A stretch of DNA of 64,000 bases from contig CM049308.1 in the NCBI GenBank assembly GCA_026874595.1, forward strand, positions 12,542,001-12,606,000, in the 5' to 3' direction. Below, in pieces: positions 56,339-64,000 of the stretch (position 1 is the stretch's first letter; each line of letters opens with the position of its first letter). Made by a program: the position numbers and the translations under genes. This stretch comes from Sipunculus nudus (lineage: Eukaryota; Annelida; Sipuncula; Golfingiida; Sipunculidae). The notes beneath the pieces are model-generated. The model had not been told where the DNA came from. It searched no databases and saw nothing but the letters and a program-made list of their open reading frames with translations.

Positions 56339-59300
56339 ATATTTATTGTGTCATATTGTCCGGACTTCGTGGGTGATAGTAAATGTTGAGGTACAAACGT
56401 AATATGTGTAAATGACCGGTGTTATTATTGTAACTAAAGTGGTCTTATTTGATATGTGATTTTATTTATGCCATATTTGACATATAAAATAAAGAATTAT
56501 GTCAAATTTGATATAATATAGACACTTGTGTATTACTGATTTACAGGAAACCACTCACCACTATGGCTCAATTGACCCGGAAAACCCGCCCGGGTTTGGT
56601 CTCCGAACTTCAAAGGGAAAGTGTTGCGGCGGTCCATTGTTAATGAGCTCATCAAAAGAATTATGAGCCGTTTTATACCAGCACTTGCATGTTGAAACTG
56701 CGATAATAACATCATCGTCGTTAGGTTTTCATTCCTTCTTTTTTTCATTTATTATATCCAGTGTTACGTGAAAGTAAACGTTGGATATAATTAATGAGAA
56801 AGTAAACGTGGAAATATTTAAATTTAATGACATTATTATTATTATCATCACAAAGTATATAAATAATGATATTATTTCTGTACTGCATACCGTCGTTTCC
56901 CAAATATCGTCAGGATTATATCGTTGCAAATAATCCATTCTACATTTCAGTATTTTATGTACCTATGTCTGGATTTATATTGTTTAAATACGGAAGATAG
57001 AATGATACCCTCTGGAATCAAATGCTGATTTGATGTTTGGCGAAATATTTGTTTTTTTCTGTATTACATTATATTTTAATAACATTAACAGGGAAGGCTG
57101 TGCCATAAAGTTTTTTTTTATTTTATACATTTATTATGTACAGATGAATATCTGTTTGATAACTGAACATGCACAATAACATAAATATCATGCAATGCAT
57201 GCATCGTCTTACCGACAGATTAACGAATAAAGGCATCATAATGAATAAAAGCACAAATATAATATCATACAATGTTACTAGAGATTTATTATATACATAC
57301 AAAACAGTATATCTATAATATAGAGTCTGTACAAAAAAAACATGAACACTGTTCCATGTTGTATAGTCTCCAAAGACGACAAATATTATTGTAGAACTAA
57401 ATACTATCGCTATCGAATACGGTCAGGATTTCCGTTGCTAATAAGCCATTCTACATTCCAGACAGACATTGATACCACACTTAACTGGGTATGTATTGAT
57501 ACCACTATAACCTGGGTTTATATGGTTATAATACAGAAGACAGAATTATAATACCCAGTGGATTCACATGCGGATTTGATGTTTTGCAATATATTTGTTT
57601 TCTGTATTACATTATATTTTAATCTCATTAGCAACGAAGGTAGTGTCATATAGTTTTTTTTATACAGTTATTATGTATACAGATGAATATCTGTTTGAAC
57701 ACTGTGCAAAATAAACATAAATATCACGCAATGCTCTCCATGCATCGTCTCACCCACAGATTAACGAATAAAAGCATCATCTACATTTAAAGCACATACA
57801 CAATATAATACGATGTTACTAGAGATTATATACATACAAAACAGTATCTATAATATAGAATATGTACAAAAAATCATGAACACTGTTCCATGTTGTAGTC
57901 TCCAAAGACATTTGAGTTTAACAACTAATAAGATTCCGTAATCAAAAATGATGTACGACGTGCCTAATCTTCTTTAGAAATGTGTTGGTGCTGATTCTCC
58001 CGCTCCTAAACACAACCAAGCGGTGACGCTAAAGGCAGTTTCACACCAAACCTGAACAATATTTATGGTTACCGACCGAGATATTTCGTATTCGAAAGTC
58101 GTATTGGACGGCCACATAAGCAATATATCGGATGCTCTACAATATAGGTTTTGTTGGCCCCACGGAAATGTTGAATATTTCTGAACTTGTAAATGATTTT
58201 CTCATTCATTTGAAGTTTATCTCTGAGTTACTGTTTTATTCTGCCCTTAAATGCTATAAAAAATAATTCACTATCTTAATTTTAATATCTTGCCCGGCTG
58301 GTATAATGGCAGGGTTATACACCCAGGGAAGGGTTGGTTAATTTAAATAATTTGATTTACATCACTTATTAACGTTATGATCAAAAAAGCTAAAATAATT
58401 ATTTTTTTTCTTTTCCAGAAATATACATTATGTAATTCATGAAAAAATTCTTGTTTGAAAATATATTCCATTCAGGTATAATTTCAAATCAATGGGAGTT
58501 ATTAGTTTTGGTACCAGGCTATGGTTCTGTTCACAGCTTACATGCATATTTACCACTGACTAGACCCAGACTCCCGTTTTAACATGCCTTTAAAAATAAT
58601 TGCGCAACCAGTTGTTTCAAAAGAAAAAACACAGCTCCTATTGATCAGGGTTAAAATGAAGTTTGAATAAATAGTTCAGTTTGATCTGTATATGATTATA
58701 TGTGCACTTTTCCAATCTGATCATTTGTACATACATATATCCATTCATGTTAATTTATCACTTTTCACTTTCTTTTTATTTTTATGCAGAAAAGCATTTG
58801 CATTAGCCTTATCGGCTACTTTGTTACCCTGTTGAAAAAAATATGTTTAAACCAAATCTGTCTATATGATTCAGACGGTCTGCACACATGCACCATAGAA
58901 ACGTCCGTTTATATGCAAAACATTGTACTAAAAAATATACTGATTAACGACACATAAAAAAAGTTATTGTTCCATGAATTGTTCTCTATTTATCGCGGAT
59001 TATATTTTTTGGGGAGAAGGGGTGGGGAAATGAACAGCAAGTCATAGATAATGTTGCTAAAAGAGGTTTCACACCGGATGCGTGAGAACGAATATGGCAC
59101 AAACGAAAATTCTGTGCCTCCGACCAAAATTCTGCCACATCCGAAATGATCATTCACACCAAACCCGAACGATGTTTTTGGTTTCCGACCAAGGAATTTT
59201 CATATCCAAAATTTGTATTAGAGAGTCAAATGAGAAATCTATCGGATGCCAAACATAAAAAAAGATTTTTCAGTCTATACAGAAAAATGTCGAATATTTC

Positions 59301-60203
59301 TGTACTTGTTAAATGATTTTCTTCATTTGAAGATTATCTCTGAGTGTAACGACTGTGTTTTTTTCCTCCCATGGGTAAAATCCTTATAGAGGGAAGAGGA
59401 CTGATGTCATTTATATTATTTACATGCATTCATGAATACATTTTGAAAGTATTTGCACTCACATTCAAATTCTATTTTTTTAGCTGATTCTCTATTATTT
59501 AGTATTCACTCAATGCCCGAATTTATGCAGTTTCAGTAAAACGAAACTGTTGAGAATCAGTGATATACAAATTTACAAATTATAGAGATCATAATGAGAA
59601 CTCGTCTTTAAGATCTGATTTTTTATCACATTTAAAATTTTTTAAACCATGTTTCAGAAACAATAATTAAAGTAATCTCAACTATGAAACTAATTCCTTC
59701 GAACCGTGCCGCTTCTCTCAAGCCAGATGCTATGTTCAGTTGTATATAGGATAACACAAAGTGAAAAGATGTCGATTAAATCTGATTATTTACAGTTTAT
59801 AGTGAATTCCATTAAAAGCCCAACAAAACATTACAATGTTGTTATTATATCGCAGTTATGAGGTGCAAGTGCTGGTATATAACGGCTCATAATCCTTTGA
59901 TGAGCTCATTAACAACGGACCGCTGCAACACTTTCCCTTTGATGTTCGGAGACCAAACCTCGCAGGGTTTTCCTGGTCAATTAAGCTATAGTGGTGAGCG
60001 GTTTCCTGTTAATACACCAGTGTCAATTATATCATATTTGATATAATTCTTTTTTTTTTATTCCAATATGGCATAAATGAAATCACATATCAAATGAGAC
60101 CACATTAGTAACGATAAAAACCCCGGTCATTTACACATATTACGTTTGTACGTCAACATGTACTATCACCCACGAAGTCCAGACAGTGTGACACAATAAA
60201 TAT
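56339..60203. mobile_element. 3.9-kb element with ~370-bp terminal inverted repeats
   Basis: The left arm (56339 to about 56725) starts ATATTTATTGTGTCA and contains GACTTCGTGGGTGATAGTA, AACGTAATATGTGTAAATGA, AACACTTTCCC-complementary and TAATGAGCTCATCAAA. The right arm (about 59830-60203) is its reverse complement with scattered changes, e.g. TTTGATGAGCTCATTAACAA and CTATCACCCACGAAGTCC. The interior holds a ~536-bp tandem duplication and repeated 'CACACCAAACC-GAAC' blocks near 58032 and 59155. No transposase found and no clear target duplication at the arm ends. It is probably a non-autonomous foldback/MITE-like element. Confidence 0.7.
56868..57910 (+). repeat. Tandem duplication, two ~536-bp copies
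   Basis: CATGAACACTGTTCCATGTT occurs at about 57341 and 57877; CATTCTACATTTCAG/CATTCTACATTCCAG at about 56936 and 57449; GAATATCTGTTTGA at about 57145 and 57684. Copies differ by substitutions and small indels. It lies inside the inverted-repeat element. Confidence 0.75.
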
Positions 60204-60508
60204 TTTAATAGATCTCAAAATAGAGAACAAAATCAAAAGCAAATCCATGGAGAGCTAGATGTTGTGGTTAAGTTTTGCTTTTGACATATGCACTGAAGTG
60301 TGTTAGCCATCTTTTTGGACGTTATTTTATCAATTTCGATGGGTGAATGTTACTTAAACGAGAGCCTTTGGAACAGCATGACATCCTACATTTTAAAGAT
60401 TTTCTGAAGAAATAGGGTTCTTTGGAAGTAATGATACATTCATTTGTTTATGATCTTAGTAATTAAACATGTTTCAATGTTTCAGTTACCAAAGTTTATC
60501 TTTTCCAG

Positions 60509-60598
60509 ATCACCTGTTGAGGGATAATAAAGGTTTTAATTGTGTTTATTTAATCTGTGTTGACACTACAGTAATTACAGTCATGAGACGACCGCAAG
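60509..60598 (+). CDS. Candidate downstream exon of the cysteine-rich gene
   Basis: A 90-nt stretch with acceptor TATCTTTTCCAG ending at 60508 and donor GTAAAC at 60599, phase 1-1 like the five confirmed modules. It reads (D)HLLRDNKGFNCVYLICVD, then TTVITVMRRPQ. It has only two cysteines and no YW, so it is not a module; a hydrophobic stretch followed by RRP could suggest the end of a membrane segment, but it is short for that. Phase and length are the only links to the gene. Confidence 0.3.
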
Positions 60599-60931
60599 GT
60601 AAACAGGATGCCATTAATAACAACTCCCTTCAAAAGGGTCGCAATAGATATAGTAGGTTTCACCAGTTTCAATGAGGGGAAACATGATACTGGGGATGGG
60701 ACAAAGACCAGTTGACAAGACTTCAAGTTTATTTAATCTGTTTATTCATTTAAGGGACCTAAGTGGCTGGCGAACAAGAACAATTAGTATGGTTGTTTGT
60801 TCTGTACTGTAAATCTTTGATTTTGTCCTGGTGTATGTTTGACCAGATATAATAATTGCTAATGTTTCACTGTCTGCATTTGTTCTCTTCAAGTTTTGAT
60901 CTCATCTTCAGTTGTTTTCATCTTTCTTCAG

Positions 60932-61059
60932 ATATTGGGCCAAAGCAAGGGCCCTACCCTGAGCAGGGTGTTATGTACCCAGACATCTGGGTCAAGACAC
61001 AAAATAGTTCCTATTTGCATAATAAATATCAAAATACTACTAAATACATTTATGAATAA
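60932..61059 (+). CDS. Candidate terminal exon with stop and poly(A) signals
   Basis: A strong polypyrimidine tract and acceptor (TTTTCATCTTTCTTCAG, ending 60931) precede a phase-1 frame: (D)IGPKQGPYPEQGVMYPDI, then WVKTQNSSYLHNKYQNTT and a short end, with TAA at 61057-61059. AATAAA signals follow at 61069-61074 and 61109-61114. The Pro/Gly/Tyr-rich tail would be a C-terminal region after the cysteine modules. Chance open frames of this length occur, so transcript evidence decides. Confidence 0.35.
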
Positions 61060-61068
61060 TACTTTTCA

Positions 61069-61114
61069 AATAAACTGAAAACTTGTTTGTCCTCTGTATA
61101 TGTACACAAATAAA
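61069..61114 (+). terminator. Two AATAAA polyadenylation signals
   Basis: AATAAA at 61069-61074 and 61109-61114 lie 10 and 50 bp after the stop of the candidate terminal exon. In AT-rich DNA the hexamer is common, so this is only supporting evidence. Confidence 0.3.
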
Positions 61115-61789
61115 ATGATATAAACCAGTTATGGTTTCACCATGCACGCTCATACTCATACATTAGGTGATCTCGGTCAGTCTTGGATTTCCACAGGAAC
61201 TAGCAGCATAACCATATATTGCTGACCCTGAATAGCATTATGTATAGACTGCTGAAGGCTGCTGCCTTTGTATATTTCAAGGACACAACATGTATCAAGT
61301 GCACATTGGACTGTGCAGTCTGAGTAATCATATTAAAGCATTATGTTGAATCAAACAGTAACAAAAGTATTAAGAGATGAAAAAAAATAGTTGACATGAC
61401 TTAAATAAACTCTGCCACAGATGCATACTGACTTAAGTTGATTATACAACAAGGTACTGAGAAGGTAAAGCCGTAATACACAAAATAGATACAGAAAGTG
61501 TACCTTAAGCTCTTTTGGGGATGTTTAGTGATGTTGCTTCATGCTAAAGGGGCCCAGTTCACCTCTGAACTCATGAAAGAGGTGAGTAGATTAGTAAGTG
61601 TGCAGTAGATCTTCACAACTCCATATAATCTAAAGTGCATTGGTCTCTGTGAAAGACTGTGAAATGGAGTTTTGAAAGATATGTTGAAAAAAGATAAGCC
61701 AGGAAATGCCTCAAGATTGGGATAAATGTTTACCTGAAGTGTTGTTTGCATATAAGGGTGTCCCACAAGCTGGTACTTGGTTCAACGGG
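61115..61789. other. No gene seen
   Basis: Unremarkable AT-rich DNA. Confidence 0.45.
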
Positions 61790-63427
61790 ATCATCTCAGA
61801 TGGACGCTGTTCAGATAGACGCCATTGTATCACCTGGACGCTGTTCATTTGGACGTTATGAAAATGGACACTGATCATATAGACGCCTTCATATTATAAG
61901 CCAATACACCACTAAGAACCCTAAAATCAGGCCATATAGCCGCTTTATATAGTGTTGTATATTTCCTTTAAAAAAGCTGTGTTTCCATGTATCCGCAAAG
62001 GATGTACGTATGTTCCATATTGCGCTGTCCGCAAAAAACTGTTTCCATAAGTACGTACCTTTTTCTTGCAGATACCCTTTCGCTTGCCTCTTTTGAAACT
62101 TTAAGGACAACAGGCAGGTAGAAAGTCAATATATGTCTCATCACACCTGGCGCCAGGGCACTCTTGGGAAATATAGGCATTTCTGTCATCTGCAAAAAGG
62201 ATGAATCGCTCACCGATCTTTTTCGAAGCTGTCCATTTTTGTGGATACGCATGGGAAGCACGTTTAAACATACACATGGAAACAGTTCATCTTAAAAAGA
62301 GGGATCTAATTTTTTGCGTACGAGACGTACTACATTTACGGATGAATGGAAACACAGCTTTAGTGTGTATATGGTGTGATTGAAGATGGACTTTAACAAA
62401 GATGTCTTAGAGACCATCGTATTATAGACACCATCATATATTGTTTCCTTAGATTTGAGACCTAATTTAATAAAATATTTATTCATACTAATGTGATGTT
62501 TTATATCATATACTGATATCGTGCGCTGATCATATAGATGTTACCGTATTATAGACGCCATCTTCTTCATCCACCCTTCAGAAAGACGCCTAATGACAAG
62601 TCATAAAAATAATTCACTTTCTTATTTAATATTTCCATAAAAAGGAGTCCCCATTTTATAATAACCTTGGTATGTTTTAAATTATATTGTGCGTTTGTGC
62701 CTATTTCGTGCAAATGATGGTCTTTTCATATGGTGCAAATGAAAAGGAACACCGATCATATGGACGTTATCGTATTATAGACGCTATCGTCTGCATCGTC
62801 CCTTCAGAAAGACGCCGAATGACAAGTCATGAAAACAATTCACATTTTAATTAAATAATTCCATTCAAAGGAGACCAAATTTAATAATAGCCATGTTATA
62901 TTGTGTGTGTGTTTGCGTATTTTGTGCGAATGAGGGTCTTTGTTTAATTTACCAAACAAATCAAATTCTAAATATGGTCACCTCTAGTTTCAATTATATC
63001 AAAGGAATGTGTAGTAAATTATATTTTCCATTGGAAATTATTCTATCATTCCTTAATATGCTATGTATACTTAATTAAAGAAATTGAAGCAATGAAATCA
63101 TGTACATAATAGGATTAATTAGTCAACATCAAAGAAAACCTACCCAATGATCATTAATAAATGATCACTTGGATTACCAGGCTCTAGCTGACACTGTACT
63201 AGGAACTCGTTTATTGTTAAAACAACATCATGTTATCACTGATCCACGTCCGGTTTAAAGTATTTGACTGTTTTTACAGAGCTGCAAAAAATATTGGTTA
63301 AATCCCAAACTGGTATTTAGGGGAAATTTTTAATAAAACCTAGATTGAAGGGGGGGGGGGGTTTTCAAATATATCATACTAAAATTATAAATTTATTTAA
63401 ACCTTTAAATTCTAATTATTTGTTTCC

Positions 63428-63477
<50 letters not shown>

Positions 63478-63835
63478 AACTTGACGAAAAAAAAACCTAA
63501 AAACACTTTACGAAACATTAGTATTTTATATGTAAGAGATTGCATAGACAATAATCTTGTTAAATGAAAAATCAATAAGGTTACGGGACTTCACTAGCCA
63601 ATTACATACTAGGGTCTCAATTATTGTTAAAATCACATTATAGTCTCTAGTTAAACAATTAATATTTTATATTTCACCACAATCACCACATATACAATTC
63701 CTGCACGAATTACACAAAAATAAATGTATTGCCATTTCACACTTATAAACTTACCAGACATGTACGGAAAGAGGCCTTGGAAATATTGATGCTGTTCAGA
63801 TAAACGTTGCATATCATCAGACAGACGCTATAGGT
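61790..63835. repeat. Dispersed GGACGCT/TAGACGCC minisatellite blocks
   Basis: Words such as GGACGCTGTTCA, CATATAGACGCC and TATTATAGACGC recur at 61800-61890, 62380-62600, 62750-62815 and 63785-63830. Blocks at about 62500-62680 and 62745-62930 are direct repeats sharing CTTCAGAAAGACGCC, AATGACAAGTCAT and AAAGGAG. Single-stranded runs of this word with variable linkers suggest decay of a longer minisatellite. Confidence 0.55.
61973..62361. mobile_element. 389-bp MITE-like element
   Basis: Left end AAAGCTGTGTTTCCATGTAT and right end, reverse-complemented, AAAGCTGTGTTTCCATTCAT form inverted repeats of about 22 bp continuing imperfectly (ATCCG, ...GTACG). No target duplication can be assigned with confidence. 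It interrupts the minisatellite blocks. It has no coding capacity; overlapping minus-strand frames of 73 and 97 codons are not genes. Confidence 0.65.
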
Positions 63836-64000
63836 AAATACATTGCATGCCCTCTAATTATTTATTTAAATCAAAATAAAAGTTGAACAAGAATATTCAC
63901 ATAAATGGAAAGACTGTTTGCTTTCAGTTGAAGGGGGTAATTCTAGATGAACTATATAGCTATGATAAAAAGTGTTCCATAAAGGGTCTCTCTCTCTCGC
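62840..64000. other. AT-rich DNA to the window end
   Basis: Contains a TA then TG dinucleotide run at 63428-63474, a 12-base G run at 63350-63361 and a CTCTCTCTC end. No gene seen. Confidence 0.5.

Larger units (their letters stand above)
942..61059 (+). other. Gene model: multi-exon cysteine-rich module protein with very large introns
   Basis: Five exons (942-1031, 18979-19074, 20080-20166, 52309-52404, 55157-55258) have AG acceptors after pyrimidine tracts and GT donors. Each is 87-102 nt, divisible by three and phase 1 at both ends, so joining them keeps one frame. Each encodes one module, typically a Cys near the start, a C-x2-C pair, an aromatic Y/W near the end and a final Cys-Lys. Candidate downstream exons 60509-60598 and 60932-61059 fit the phase and supply a stop. 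The start codon and signal peptide would lie left of the window. Introns are 17.9, 1.0, 32.1, 2.8 and about 5 kb. Symmetric 1-1 exons are the class that can be duplicated or skipped without frame change. That the exons belong to one transcript is inferred; the product is unknown, probably secreted or extracellular. Confidence 0.6.

Noticed and set aside
1-64000. tRNA or rRNA genes
   Set aside because: I saw no cloverleaf with A- and B-box sequences and no rRNA core by eye; a tRNAscan-SE run would be decisive.

Overview
This is a stretch of nuclear DNA from an animal, AT-rich and gene-poor. Coding sequence is split into short exons with GT/AG introns, there is no operon structure, and most of the window is transposon-derived or tandem-repeat DNA. 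Several repeat families have the layout described for bivalve 'pearl'/HINE-type (Helentron-associated) elements: a 5' terminal hairpin, internal long tandem repeats, a subterminal copy of the 5' end near the 3' end, then a palindrome and a CTAG or CTTG end. I therefore infer a lophotrochozoan, most likely a bivalve mollusc. This rests on remembered family resemblance, not on a search.

Host gene. Five short exons on the plus strand (942-1031, 18979-19074, 20080-20166, 52309-52404, 55157-55258) each encode one cysteine-rich module of about 30 residues. All begin and end in phase 1, so they form one open frame when joined. Two more phase-compatible exons (60509-60598, and 60932-61059 with a stop and poly(A) signals) may be its 3' end. 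The gene would span at least 54 kb and extend past the left edge. Its function is unknown; the modules resemble PSI/furin-like extracellular cysteine repeats.

The large introns hold the rest. 1.9-21.4 kb: HINE-like elements of several families, a 2.7-kb element with TTAA target duplications that carries a nested MITE with 9-bp duplications, and a 1.65-kb hAT-like element with a perfect 8-bp duplication that splits a HINE copy. 21.95-24.82 kb: 14 units of a ~215-bp satellite rich in AGGTCA half-sites. 24.82-28.97 kb: a 4.1-kb insertion into the satellite containing a broken CR1/L2/jockey-type LINE and two adjacent palindromes. 29-42 kb: AT-rich DNA and more HINE copies, including a clean 1.73-kb copy with nine 180-bp repeats.

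42.5-49.2 kb, inside the 32-kb intron on the same strand: a frameshifted DDE-transposase-like coding block followed by six well-spliced exons of a DUF4806-like protein ending in a stop. This could be a two-protein DNA transposon or a host gene derived from one. 50.7-52.0 kb: a 48-bp/180-bp minisatellite sharing GTGA/TCAC vocabulary with the satellite. 56.3-60.2 kb: a 3.9-kb element with inverted repeats of about 370 bp. The right end holds a MITE and dispersed minisatellite blocks. I found no tRNA, rRNA or CRISPR array.
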